Origin: Penium margaritaceum
Lineage: Eukaryota; Streptophyta; Zygnematophyceae; Desmidiales; Peniaceae
Assembly (NCBI GenBank): GCA_023375785.1
Contig: SZWC01001556.1
Coordinates: 30,799 to 94,798 of the forward strand
DNA: 64,000 bases
Reading direction: 5' to 3'
Of this stretch, positions 43,533-54,561 are shown one piece after another; the stretch's first letter is position 1, and each line of letters starts with the position of its first letter. The translations under genes and the position numbers were made by a program. Below the pieces are notes generated by a model. It worked only from the letters and a program-made list of their open reading frames with translations, had not been told where the DNA came from and made no database searches.

Positions 43533-45060
43533 TCACGGACGCACACTAACTGAACTCACAGCCTTCTTCAATGAGTCGTGCTTCGGGGCATTGGTCAAGA
43601 AGTCAGCTAGCTGCCGTGCTATCTCAATCCACACAATGTTAATGCTACCGTCATGCAACAACAAATGCACATAGTGATACTCAACATTGATGTGCTTTGT
43701 GTGTGTGTGATGCACACCATCATTGTTGGCGATGGCTATGGCACTCTCATTGTCACAATGCAATGTGATGGATGTGACGAACTCACGCAACTGAGACAAC
43801 AGATGATGCAACCACACGCTCTCACATTCGCTTGAACCAAGGGCTAAATACTGAGCCTCAGTAGTGCTGCGTGCAATGCACCCCTGCCTGGCACTGCACC
43901 AGGACACAACTGTGCCACCAATCAAAAAGATCTAGATTGTGCAACTCTTACCGTCTGGACTGCCGGCCCAGTCACTGTCGGTGTAGCCCACTACAACAAC
44001 AAATGGATGTCGGCGGAACATGAGACCTCACCGTGGAGTCAAGACGACATAGCGCAGTACTCAGATTGCAGCCTCAAAGTGGAGGTGACGCGGCTCCTGA
44101 GGAACTGAGCCAGGAGGTTAACAGCGAATGCGATGTCTGGACGCGTTATCATCGCCAGGAACATCAGTGACCTGATGACGTACAAATACATGGTCACGTG
44201 TACTGGCTCCCCCACCACGGCTGGATCCGAACTCGAGCATCGCCTGATCATCGGGCGACATGGGTAAGGATGGTCTAGGCGCAAGAGGCAGGTCCTCACC
44301 GAAGCGCCCGGACAGGGTATGGACGTAGGCGGCCTGACGGACATGCAGTATGCCCGCGAAGCAATCATGCTCAAGCTCCATGCCCTGAATGACTCGTGCT
44401 AACCCAAGGTCCTTCATCTGGTAGGCAGCGTGCAGCAGGTCCTTGACCCGCTAGATGGCGGCTGCATGGGGTGATGCGATGAGTAGGTCGTCGATATAGA
44501 CCAAGATAGCAACAAGAGATTGACCTCGTGGGCTGATGAATAGCGCGGGGTCGGCAGAGTTGAGAAGGAGGCCGCCTTTGAGAAACGTACGACTGATCTC
44601 CTGGTTCCAGCAGCGCGGTGAGTGCTTCAAGCCATATAGGGCCTTCTGCAGCTTCCAGACCTTGCTGGAGCCGTTGTCGAAGCCTGGAGGCTACATCATG
44701 TAGAGCTCCTCGCCCTCCAGTGAGCCATGAAGGAAGGCATTGGTCACATCCATCTGATGTAGTTCATACCCATGCTTGGCAACCAGACTGAACAACGCCT
44801 GCCTGGTGGAGAACCAATCGACCGGGGCAAAGATCTGGTCACAGTCGATGCTAGGGACCTGAGCAAACCCCTTGGCTGTCAGACGGGTCTTGTACTTGTC
44901 CAGAGACCCGTCTGGCTTCCACTTTTGCCGGAGAACCCACTTGGCGCTGATGGCCTTGTAGCCCGGGGGGGGGGGGTGGTCCACGAGCTCATAGACATGA
45001 TGTTGCCGAATGGCGGCTAGCTCATCGGTGCATGCAACTTCTCAGTGAGCGGCCTCGGGA
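43533..45060 (-). pseudogene. pol: RT and RNase H of Copia I
   Basis: RT: AISAKWVLRQKWKPDGSLDK, KGFAQVPSIDCDQIFAPVDW and QMDVTNAFLHGSLEGEELYM, then VAILVYIDDLLIASP with a YIDD box (44487-44498). RNase H: GGTVVSWCSARQGCIARSTT, EAQYLALGSSECESVWLHHL, DNESAIAIANNDGVHH and TKHINVEYHYV, ending DFLTNAPKHDSLKKAV about 110 bp before the PPT. Stops and shifts separate RT from RNase H near 43930-44040 and 44420-44690. Confidence 0.85.
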
Positions 45061-45434
45061 GACGCCCGAGCCTCACGTAGGGTGGCAGGGTCCTCTGGTC
45101 GATTAGTGGGGCAGACAGTGAGGGCGTGCGCGTCCCGTGCCCCTGGTGGCATCTACGTGTTTGTGGCGGCAACGGCATACCGGTGTTCGTGATGGAGCAG
45201 GGAATGGCTCAGAGTTGACCCTGGATGTAGATCGGCGATGATTGACAGTGTGGCCAAACCGAGTGCCTTGGTGCCAGGGTCCCCACTCACAACCGTGGGA
45301 GTATATCTGACATGAGGTGAGGATCCTCGTGGAATGACAGGGGGGTGAGAGGACGTGCGGAGGTAGCCTGAGTGTCGATTGTTGGCCTGGGTCCGAGGCT
45401 CCCGCCCAGACCACTTGTGTAGCGCACCGATACG

Positions 45435-45974
45435 GACAAGGCAGCCGAACCCTCGGGGCCGGCACACACGGACGGGGCAGCCGACCCTGAGGGACAGGCG
45501 GACAAGGATGGGGCAGCCAGGTCTGAAGGGCTATCGGACGCGGACGGGGTAGCCGGCCCTCAAGGGCTGTCAGACACAACTGAGGCAGCCAACCCTGATG
45601 GACTAGCTGACACAGATGGGGCAGTCGGCTCTGAAGGGTTGGCAAAGATGGACGAGGCAGCCAGTCTTGAGGGACAGACAGACAGGGACGGGGCAGCGAG
45701 CCCTGAGGGACTGATGGAAACGGATGGTGCAACCGGCCCTCAAGGGCTGGCGGACAAGGACGGGGCAGTCGGCCCTCTGGGGTAGTTGGACACGGATGGG
45801 GCAGCCGGCCCTGAGGGGCTGGCGGAAACGGACGGGGCAGTTGGCCCTCAGGGGGTGGCAGACATGGATGGGGCAGCCGGCCCTCAGGGGCTGACGGGCA
45901 TGGATGGGGCAGTCATCTCTGAGGGGTTGTCGGATACTGATGGGGCAGTCGGCGAAGGCGGGCCCGCGGGCGCA
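45435..45974 (-). repeat. Fifteen 36-bp tandem repeats in the integrase-RT linker of I
   Basis: A GA(C/T)GGGGCAG-type anchor occurs at 45435, 45471, 45507 and every 36 bases to 45939 without a single indel. On the coding strand the unit is 12 residues such as GPAAPSVSASPS. Units diverge by substitution, some now holding stops (TGA in SP*GPAAPS-type units), but the period stays exact. The opposite strand reads as Gly-rich DGAAGPEGL-type repeats, judged non-coding. Confidence 0.95.
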
Positions 45975-47362
45975 GACGATGGAACGCCCGAATGCGGTTG
46001 GACGGAGGACGGACCCACCACTCCCCCACGCAACGGGAGGAACATCGATGCGCCGGAGCGAACGAGGTTGTGGGGAAATAGTTCCTCAAAGGAGAGAACA
46101 TCGCGAGATTCGATGATGTAGTGTCGGGTGGGATCCCAAAAATGCCATGCCTTTGACTGACATGAGACACCAAGGAAGGTGTACGGGGGACCGCAAAGCT
46201 CAAGCTTGCCACCTTGGTGCGGGGCAGGCAACCACACGATGGCTACGCAGCCCTAGACATGGGCAAGACGTAGGTTGGCGCGTTCTCCACACTAGTATTG
46301 GTATGGGGTGGACTGACAAGGAATGGGTCCGTGGGGAATTCGGGTCCAGACCCACGTCATGTAGGTCATGGCGTCTAAGTAGAAGCCGTCAGAGATGTCA
46401 GATTCGACTTGCATGGTGCAGACGACGTCGGCCATGGTGCGGTTCCATCGCTCAGAGGCGCCATTCTTGGTTGACGTGTACGACGTTGACATCTCATGAC
46501 GGAAACCACTGGAGGCAAGGAAGAGTGGGTCTCCCCCATAAACCCACCCTCATGATCAGAACGGAAGTAGCGGAGAGGGCGACCACACTCGCGCTCAGCA
46601 CGGACAAGCCAGCCCAAATGGTAGGAGCGACGTCGCTCTTCTACCGAAGGCAGAAGACCCAGCGATAGCGAGAGTAGTTGTCCGTAAGGGTCAGAACGTA
46701 ACGACCATGCTCGCCGACTGGCTCTGTCGGGAGAGGACCCATGACATCAGAGTGAACCAGGTCGAGCGGGGCCGACACACGAGAGGCAGCAAGGTGGTAG
46801 GTGGAACGGTACATTTTGTCTTGAGCGTATTCAATGCACTCTGTGGGACACGGTAGAGGAAAGGAGACTGAGTCAAGACCCGTGGCTGGCTGTGTACAAA
46901 GCATGTTGTCAACATGGGCAGAGTGGACGTGAAAGAGGTTGCGATGCAGGAGTCGCATGTACTGTGAGAGAGGGTGCTGGTGACAAACACGTGGCCAGTA
47001 TTTGCCCACGAGGAGGAGACAAAGGCAGGAGCGGACAGGCGAAGTACGTGCCATAGGTTACCATGGGCGGTGGCATGCAGAACGACACAACCAGACAAAC
47101 ACAACGACACAATGCCCACACCACATGAATGTAGAACATCCATGCTCATGTGATCAAGGGTGGTGACACATAGGAGGCTGAGCTCAAGGTTAGGGATGAA
47201 AAGAACATCAGTCAAGAATACATCACCAGCTGGGTCGTGGGAACAAATGGCGCCGACACCATGAACAGGCAATACCTGACCAGAGCCCGTCCGAACCCCT
47301 GTGACATCGGTGACGGAACCAAGAACACTGAAGGCCTCACACGAGGCCGTCATGTGATGCAT
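45975..47362 (-). pseudogene. pol: Integrase and pre-integrase region of Copia I
   Basis: The pre-integrase region has YMRLLHRNLFHVHSAHVDNM and YAQDKMYRSTYHL. The core has DLVHSDVMGPLP (Asp), RYFRSDHEGGFMGETH (Asp) and KNGASERWNRTMADVV (Glu). The C-terminal part is YMTWVWTRIPHGPIP, LFEELFPHNL-like sequence leading into the repeat linker. Three frame changes are visible, near 46490, 46620 and 46690. Confidence 0.8.
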
Positions 47363-48102
47363 GGCCCCGGAGTCGATGATCTAGGTCTCTAACGGATCCC
47401 GGACCGGTATGGCCAGGTTGCTGACAGTCACGTAGCAATGGGCAAGCGACGCTGACAAAGTGGATGAAGGTACAAACCGGTAGTGCCAGTCATCTAGTTG
47501 TGTGACATCATCACAAAAAAGAGCAGGAGGACGTCCTAGGAGTAGTGAACAAAGACGTCAGAGAAGGAGTCGGTGGCGCCACGCTTGATGGTCAGGAGCG
47601 CGGAGAGATGGGGTGGCGCGGTGTCTCCAAGGCGGCGTAGAAGGTCCTCTGTGCGCTGTGAATAGGGGGTGACCGTCTCGGTCTCCCCCATGCAGAGGGA
47701 GTTGAACGCCCGGAGCAAACGGCTGGTCTCAGCATCACTGGATAGGCAATGAGGACGCGTGAGTACATGCCATGCTATTGTTGGGTCAGGGAGGGCGCCA
47801 ATGGTGAGGTCGCCAAGGAAGGGCTCAAGGGCGAGGCATTTGGCTAGAGGGACGACGGGGACCAGAGCGGCGTCATAGACCTGGTTGGCTTGGGTGAAGT
47901 CGAAATGCAGTACATAGTAAGGCCACAAGCCCTTGCCCTGTGTCCAGATCCAGAAGCTGAGTTCCCAGTTTCGAAACTGGACGCCAGCCTGAAGCGGCGG
48001 CGGTGGGGTTTTGAAGTCCTTTGGCTTGCGGCCAACATCTACAGTGGGGCCTAGGACTGACGTCACTGCCTGTTTTTGGCGTAGGGTGTGTTGCTGCGCC
48101 AT
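47363..48102 (-). pseudogene. gag: gag and protease of Copia I
   Basis: gag (47536-48102) reads RKPKDFKTPPPPLQAGVQF, WIWTQGKGLWPYYVLHFDF, LLRAFNSLCMGETETVTPYS and PPHLSALLTIKRG. Only about 150 bp separate its stop from the protease motif IIDSGAMHHM (about 47350-47380), and no CCHC knuckle is present, so that part seems deleted. A TAG at 47381-47383 stands where WIIDSGA has Trp. Confidence 0.8.
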
Positions 48103-48109
48103 GTATTAT

Positions 48110-49000
48110 GTGGCAAAGGAAACCGCTGGGCTCTGACTATTACAACTGCGGTGGTGGCGGTAGCTGTAGTGTCACTAGCTGTTGCGTCGGCATTGCAAGC
48201 TGAAAAATTGCTGACATCAGCAGTGGCCATTGCTGAAGCCGCTACTATGTCAGCCATAGGATGTCAGCTGGTGTTTCTCCAACTGCTATTACTTCTACTA
48301 CTGCTGTTGCTAGTGCTATTGTTGTAGCTGGTGTTGCTGTTGCTGCTGCTAGTTTGCTGCTACAACTGCTAATACTACTGCTCTTGCTGATGTTGGTGCT
48401 GCTACTGTTGCTGCTACTGCTGTGATCGCTACAGCAACAGCCGCTACTGCTGTTGTTGGACTGCTGCGGCTGTTGTGGCTATTGCAACGGTCGTGATAGC
48501 AGCAGTAGCTGCTGCAAAGGCACCTGTAGGGTGGGAGACATTTATCTTGGTCCCTTGTTTTTTGCTTGGTTACACAGCGAGCTCGCTACTCGCTGTGAGC
48601 TGTAAGTAGCAAACAGCGAGCTCGCTGCTCGTTGCCCGCTGCTTGCTACGGGCTGCAGGCAGCAAGTTCGCTGCTTGCAGCTGGCAGCTTGCTGCGGGCA
48701 GCGGGCTACAAGGAGCTACAGCCTCACCCGCTGCTATTACAAGCTGCAACTACTGCTATTGTGGACTACTACGAGCTATTCCTACATCTGTTGGTGCTAC
48801 TTGCTGAAGGCTGCTACTAGCTACTGCTCGCTGCTACTACTGCTCTTGCAGCCGGCTGCAGCAGTACTAGTAGCAGCGAGTTGCTGCTACCGGCTGCTGC
48901 TGCTGAGCACAGCTGCTGCTGGCTACTACTTCCGCTGCTAGCCACTGCTGCAAGCTGTTGCCGCTATTGGTGCTTGCAGCACGATCACACCTGCTTGACG
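48110..49000 (-). repeat. Triplet-rich leader of element I
   Basis: The plus strand is GCTGCTACTGTTGCTG-like, i.e. CAG/GCA/GTAGCAG on the sense strand, from gag to about 49000. A run of AGCGAGCTCGCTGCTCG-type palindromic units lies at 48576-48680. A GC-richer stretch (49000-49270) leads to the PBS region. Confidence 0.75.
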
Positions 49001-49254
49001 AGTGTTGTTGCTGCGATGCCTGACGTCACTGGTCGCTCACCTCCTCGCGTCATGCATGGGAGTTAGTGCTGCCGGAAAAATTGGGCATCATTTCCCCTGG
49101 CCAAGTGGCCGTGGGGAAAACTCTGACGCCGCCACCAGATTGGTCAATGCTGCCAAAACAAATCCGGCAGCATTTCCCCTGCACTGGCGCGTATGGGAGT
49201 CCGTCGACGTTGTGTGGCACCTCTACGCCAGTCTTCTGCTACTACTGATATGCT

Positions 49255-49272
49255 CTCACTCTAAGACCAAGC
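49255..49272 (-). other. Degenerate primer binding region of element I
   Basis: The minus strand reads GAGCTTGGTCTTAGAGTGAGA beside the LTR end. The TGGT..TTAGAG core resembles TGGTATCAGAGC but is decayed. Confidence 0.5.
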
Positions 49273-50124
49273 TCAAAACACTAAGCAACAGGTTGGAGCG
49301 GCAGCGTTGTTGATGCAGCGTGCGGGCTTCCACGCTCGTTCCTTAGTCTGTTGTCCCCTTAGTTTGCCGCTCTAGAGTCTAAGTTTGGATGCTCTGGGTT
49401 TGTTACTCAGAAACGCGCGCCAGTGTTAGCGCCAAAAAGCAGCTGAAAACTGAAAGTAATTGATTAGGAGTGAAGAATGAACAACAATGGGAGATATCTC
49501 CAAGTTCTAGCCCCCCCCCTCCAGCTCTGTAGAGCTTGTTACTCAGCTAACCAGCCAATCAGAAAATAGTCCTAGACCTATTTTCTGGCAGGCAAGGTTT
49601 TCTCAGTGAGCCCTGCCAGACGACCGACAGCCCAAAACCCGAGCGTCGTCCGTTTTGCCTAAAAACTGGACCATACCATAATACCGACACTGCAAACGCA
49701 GTCGTGTGGTTAGAAACAGCTAGAAAAATAGTAGCAAAGATTTACGGCTGCCCAAATCCAGGCAGTGCCTACGATGGTCCATGATGCCAAACAATGCCAT
49801 ACAACATGAAACATGGACCCTAGGCAGAGCATGACGCTGCAGACGCAACAGTACAGTCAGATCCAATACTAGACACATGCAGACAGCCTCTGCAGTGGCA
49901 GTGACCGCCGGCGGCTCGACCACCGAGGAGGCCTGCCGATGGAGTTGAGCACGTTGACGCAGGGAACAGGCTCCAGCAAACTGCGTGTAGGCCTCAGCGC
50001 GTGTCGGCTCCACCATACGACACTCCAACAGTGTCAAGTCTTGCCGTCACTTATCTGCACGCTGATGTACACAAGCCGGGAGGACACAACAGAGCACAAT
50101 GAGAGATGCAGAAAAAAACCAACA
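49273..50124 (-). repeat. 5' LTR of element I
   Basis: About 852 bp, pairing with 42577-43425. The plus-strand right end CCAACA (50119-50124) marks the transcription-side terminus. It also abuts gag fragment K on the right. Confidence 0.85.
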
Positions 50125-50279
50125 AAGATGAGGACAATGAGGCAGAAGAAAAGGTAGAGGAGGAGGGAAGGGCAGTGGTGGCAGCTACAAATACTGCACG
50201 GTGGATTTCTTTGTTGTACAAAGCACTCCATCAGTCCGTAAGGCATAGGAAGGTGAACCCTCACACATCACCAATGCCT

Positions 50280-51167
50280 GGTGGAGCGTCATGAGGGACG
50301 GGCTCAACTCCACAAAGCTAAATCTTTGTGGTCTTCACCTCCTTGAACATGTCGGAAAGTTCGGAGATGAGGTCGTTGACAATAGAGAGAAGTGCTGGAA
50401 GCATTCCAGGTGCTGCCTGCCCAGGTCATGCAGTTGGCAGAGACTGTTAGCCCAAAATCATCCACAATCTCATCAGCACACATGGACACCTTGTTGAACT
50501 CGACAGTGAGGACACTTTATGTTGCGTGGCCTGTGAAATTGCTATGACACTTTATGAGGATGTAAGCGCCAATGGGGTCAGCAGGCATACGGCGTACTAT
50601 GTTGGCATTGAAAGAACCAATCTCATGAGTGAGATCATCGGGTCCATGACGGATGACGGCATGAACAGCACCGATGGACTCAGCATCGACTGGAACAAAA
50701 GGAGGTTTGGCTCAGGGATTTGGTGCATGGTAGTTTTCCCAAAGATGTTTGTCATGTGTCCATGCACCGAAGCAAATTTCCCAAAGAGAAGGTGAGGTTA
50801 GAGGTAAAATGAGAAGACGCATAGTCAAAGTCAGGCTTGCGATGCGTAGGAAATGCAAGTGACTTGGGGGCTGTTGTGACTGCACTAGCGGCGGCTTCAA
50901 GAGCGTCGAAGGAAAGAGAGTCAGAGGTGTTGGATTCGGAAGTGGACAATGTGGAGAAGAAAATAGCAATGCCGCCAGCAATGGAAGAGCAGGGTATGGA
51001 GAACAGTGTGTGCCAAACCTATTGGGTTCGGTCACCATATACCCAGTTTTCAGAACTATGTAGCTGATATGCCAAAGTCGTGTACGATACAACGCAGGTA
51101 TCAATGGACCGCAGGAAACAACACAGGTATCAACGCCAAGCAAGAAAGCAGCGAGCCCCCCACACAT
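50280..51167 (-). pseudogene. gag: gag fragment K (Copia-like)
   Basis: The minus strand carries FGAWTHDKHLWENYHAPNP, SIGAVHAVIRHGPDDLTHEI and GSFNANIVRRMPADPIGAYI, then CMTWAGSTWNASSTSLYC. This looks like a retroelement capsid, parallel to WPYY-type blocks in H and I but divergent. Frame changes at about 50800-50830 and a TAA near 50520 break it. No other domain accompanies it; it lies on the upstream side of the I LTR in the same orientation. Confidence 0.5.
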
Positions 51168-51765
51168 TCAAGAAAATTACCCATCCTAGAATCGACTGAA
51201 ATTCATAGCTCCGCAGCCCATGCACTATTTGTTCACACGTGAATAGTGACTGAGTAGAACCCATATGCCCAACCGCCGGTACATGTCCAGACCACTGGTG
51301 GAGGTTTGGTAGACGCAGGCTGTAAAAAAAAATGCTCTACACAAACCATGTTGTCTCGGGCCTAGGTTCGACGTAAAATGTTGCAAGTTTGTGTACCATT
51401 TGCATGAATGCTATGCGTGCATGAAGGCATTAGACAAGTGTCATCAGATATCTTTCCAACGAATGGCATCGCGCCACGAGTGACATCCAAGCAGGTCCTT
51501 GTCAGCGTCGCTGACAAGGCAATATGCCAACCGCCACCTCACCGGTGACAACGGCCACATTTGATGAGACGTAGTCGAAAACGTGCACAAGCCCAACTAT
51601 AGCATAAACCGGGGTGAAAGTTGCAGTTCATGCTTAAACAAGTTCCGGGGTGCAAGTTCACATTCATTACGTTAAATTCAATGCCCGGCCATGGCGTCTT
51701 CGCACCACTTGTCGTTGAAGGGTCGACCATTGTCGCCGCTGGAGAAATGGACGGGAGATCAACGA
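51168..51765. other. No gene recognised
   Basis: AT-balanced sequence between the gag fragment and the first copy of the duplicated domain. Frames under 80 codons occur on both strands, with no known domain. Confidence 0.5.
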
Positions 51766-52339
51766 TGCCTACCACATGGACATGTATGATGCGTGGGTCA
51801 GGTGGGTTAACATCAAGCGCATGTGGGACTCAAATGGTCTCGCCCCATGTCCTGCTGACCCATACAGCATGTGCTAGCTCATGGGTGTGAAACCGTCGCA
51901 TTGCCGTCCAGCATGGTGCCCGCCTCACCGGCAGCCATGGGTCCATCCGGACCCACTGTGGTGTACGCGATTGCAGACCAGGAAACTTTTGACACGACAA
52001 AGAAGGTACGAGACGCGTTTCAATGATGAACCAATGCTTCTTCTGAAGTTTATAAGTAATGACTTCCGCGGTTTGTATGTCTCCTGCATTGGCACACTTT
52101 TCAAGTGGAAACATGTCTTCCTCAGATCCGCTGAAGCTCCGAAGTCGTCCCATGCCGCCGTTCTTGTTGTGGGATGGAGGTCCGGAATAAGAAGAATGAT
52201 ACAAATCAAATGGGATCAACGGCGCTTCGTTTTGTTAAGTGTGGAGCACGTGAGCTCCAAAACCCTAGGGCAAAGACATGGTTTTACTACAAGTCCTCTA
52301 GTAACAAGTCAGCCCCCTATTACAGTTGAGACTCACTAG
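51766..52339 (+). pseudogene. Unknown Trp/Cys/Pro-rich domain, copy 1
   Basis: The plus-strand frame from ATG 51766 reads MDMYDAWVRWVNIKRMWDS, LAPCPADPYSMC, a TAG at 51871, then KPSHCRPAWCPPHRQPWVHP, DPLWCTRL. It stays open to 52339 (FNDEPMLLLKFISNDFRGLY and further). A second copy at 52818 shares most of the first part. Differences between the copies fall often at third codon positions of this frame, which argues for past selection on a protein. No family is recognised. Downstream of WC.RL the two copies are unrelated. Confidence 0.45.
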
Positions 52340-52817
52340 TCGAGTCTCATCCATCGGCGGCGAGCTTTGCTCGCTGCCGCTCGATAGGGTGCAGGGGCGA
52401 AATTGCCCTGTGTGTCCAGAAAAGGTGCAATCGCACTTGCGAAGTCACATCCTAGGTCAGAGATTAGGAAACCTAAAACAGACCTACAAACATGCAAGTT
52501 GGCGTCCAATCTAGGTCGTGCATCACAGCGAGCACAGTATGCCACATGAATCTCAAGGACATGACTAGCTCTGCTAGTGGGGGCAGGCAAGGGTCGACGG
52601 CCGGCAGAGTGCGTAAGACAAGAGAGCGACGCCGCCACGTGACAGGCTTGGCGAGCACGTGTCTCCGCTATCAGCGTGGATCACCACCGACCGCTGATTC
52701 CTCATTCACTACACACCCAAGGGCACATACGTACGAATACATATACAGAGGGTTATCACGGATGCCCCTCAGTTTGGTCCATGGGGTGAAATCCTTCCTC
52801 CATGCTCCCTATGGATC

Positions 52818-53021
52818 ATTTTGATGCATGGGTCGCATGGAACAACATCAAGAGCCTCTGGGACTCCAAGAACTTGGGGCCCCCTCCAAGTGATCCATTC
52901 GACATGTGCCACATCATGTGTAGGAATCCACCACATTGCCGTCCTACCTGGTGCCCACCACCCTGACAGCCCTGGGTTCATCCGGATCCTGTATGGTGTG
53001 CCAGACTCTGAACCACTTAGG
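52818..53021 (+). pseudogene. Unknown Trp/Cys/Pro-rich domain, copy 2
   Basis: The plus frame MDHFDAWVAWNNIKSLWDS, PPPSDPFDMCHIM, PPHCRPTWCPPP, a TGA, then QPWVHPDPVWCARL parallels copy 1 block by block. Two stops at the end (TGA 52965, TGA 53010) show it is not intact. A minus-strand frame is also open here but is explained by the shared codon pattern of the plus strand. Confidence 0.45.
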
Positions 53022-53345
53022 CCAGTGAAGGACCGGGTACATTGTTTATTTTCTCATGACATTGTATGTCTGAGATCCCGGATATTTTTGTACGTTAGCA
53101 GTCTCCGTTAGCACGCATATGACAGGTCCAACACATGTATATGAAATGAGTGCTGAAGATCATGAAACATAGCGGAAGTATGTCTTGGTCACGAACAACT
53201 TTGGGCATGGCGAATGGGCAGCCATGCCAGCCATGGCAGTCCTCTATGGTGCGCCAGACTATGACCATGTAGGCCCGTGAACGACCGGGTACATTGCTTA
53301 TTTTGTCATTACATTTCATACCTGAAATGGGGTATTGTAGTTTTT
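52990..53345. repeat. Direct repeat pair around GACCGGGTACATTG
   Basis: About 100 bp at 52995-53095 (TATGGTGTGCCAGACT, CCGGGTACATTG, TTATTTT.TCAT, ACAT) recurs at 53245-53345. The second copy keeps only the last part of the duplicated domain. This shows several rounds of local duplication. Confidence 0.6.
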
Positions 53346-53728
53346 TTGCGGTGTGCATTCATACGCATATGACATGTCCCTCACATTTTCATGGAAGAAG
53401 TGCTGCAGAACATGAAACACATCGGCTTTATGTCTCATTCACAAACAATTTTGGACATAGCGATCATGACGCATAGAATTCTGTGCATACAAAGGTGTGT
53501 AGTAAAGATGGTGACTTCACTTGGTAGGACACTTATGAGCAACAATCATTTTATACTTCCTGTACCCGGTAGCCCATGGATGTTCCCATAATTTATTGTA
53601 CTCATGTGCCTAGTGTCTTCTTACATGGCAAGCATCAATAGCACGAATCCCAGTGTTCCACCATTTCAATGGCAATTTTAAGCAAAGTTTGGATAACATT
53701 TGCAATACGAGTGTATTCAGCCTAAACA
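53346..53728. other. No gene recognised
   Basis: AT-rich interval without an open frame of note on either strand. Confidence 0.5.
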
Positions 53729-54238
53729 TTACTCATAAGGACCAGGCTTGTCATTCACTATCCACTGCTGCACTTGTGGGGGTAGCGTGTGCATCCAACC
53801 AATGATGTCACACATGGGGCACAAGTGCATAGATGTGCTAGAAGCATGTGCACGATCAGGATTAATGACCATCTCTTCGTCAACTTCTTCAACAGCGTCG
53901 TAGAATACTTCTTCTGGTATGTAGTATGGTAGAGCATCCATGTCCAAGGGTTCAGGGCAGGTGTTGTAGTACAGCGTGACCCCAAAATGCCTCCATTCCT
54001 TCTGCAACATCGACAACAAGTAACATGTGCCAGCTCCACACATAAATGAAGTTACCATAGGTATTGTTGTTGCAGACAGCGTGCAATCCATGGAAACTTG
54101 GTGGAAATGTTTGAGAGAAGTACAAATGCCTTTGTTCCATGCTTTTATACTTCGTAATGAAATATGGAGCACCTCTTCCTTTCTATAGTACTGCGACAAG
54201 CTAAGGGAAACGCAAGTCTGCACTTTCATTTTCACCAT
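53729..54238 (-). CDS. Unrecognised ORF downstream of the Mutator-like transposase
   Basis: An open frame of 169 codons from ATG 54238. It has a Ser/Lys-rich start, VTSFMCGAGTCYLLSMLQKE, an acidic stretch (EVFYDAVEEVDEEMVINPD) and a CPMC pair near the end. No domain is recognised. It lies about 320 bp downstream of, and on the same strand as, the transposase gene. It could be an accessory ORF of that element, a host exon, or part of another transposon. Confidence 0.35.
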   Translation of the reverse strand: MVKMKVQTCVSLSLSQYYRKEEVLHISLRSIKAWNKGICTSLKHFHQVSMDCTLSATTIPMVTSFMCGAGTCYLLSMLQKEWRHFGVTLYYNTCPEPLDMDALPYYIPEEVFYDAVEEVDEEMVINPDRAHASSTSMHLCPMCDIIGWMHTLPPQVQQWIVNDKPGPYE

Positions 54239-54561
54239 AGCATGAACGTGGATTTAGCTAGGTTTTGCAATGCAAATGACTTGACACTTTTCAAAGGAAA
54301 CAATGGCCTAGGAATCACAACCACCCCTAACACAACCACACTAGCATGGTCATCACACATTGTGGCCGGCCACTACCCATGCGGAGTACACCGTTTGCTC
54401 AAGACTTGGATGTGCTTTCAGACTTGGGCTGTGGCCAACGAACACTCCACTGTACCCCTGCACAGTGACATGACATTGTTGTCAGTAGAGTGTTCTTGGC
54501 CTTCAAAGGAACTGAAGAGGTGCACAAGAACCTAAGGACATGAGTAGGGGAAAAACTCACA
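54239..54561. other. Spacer, nothing recognised
   Basis: No domain and no repeat partner seen. It separates the transposase stop from the unknown ORF. Confidence 0.4.

Larger units (their letters stand above)
42577..50124 (-). mobile_element. Copia element I with two LTRs
   Basis: Two LTRs of about 850 bp (42577-43425 and 49273-50124) flank, from the right, PBS region, triplet-rich leader, gag, protease, integrase, 36-bp repeat linker, RT, RNase H and PPT. The five bases outside the two ends (TAGCT and AAGAT) do not match, so the pair may not derive from one simple insertion. Frameshifts and stops interrupt pol. Confidence 0.85.

Noticed and set aside
45435-45974. CRISPR-like array
   Set aside because: Units are contiguous with no unique spacers, and the context is a eukaryotic retrotransposon.
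45786-46121. Collagen-like Gly-rich plus-strand frame over the 36-bp repeats
   Set aside because: Integrase and RT on both sides are on the minus strand, where the repeat reads in frame as the pol linker.
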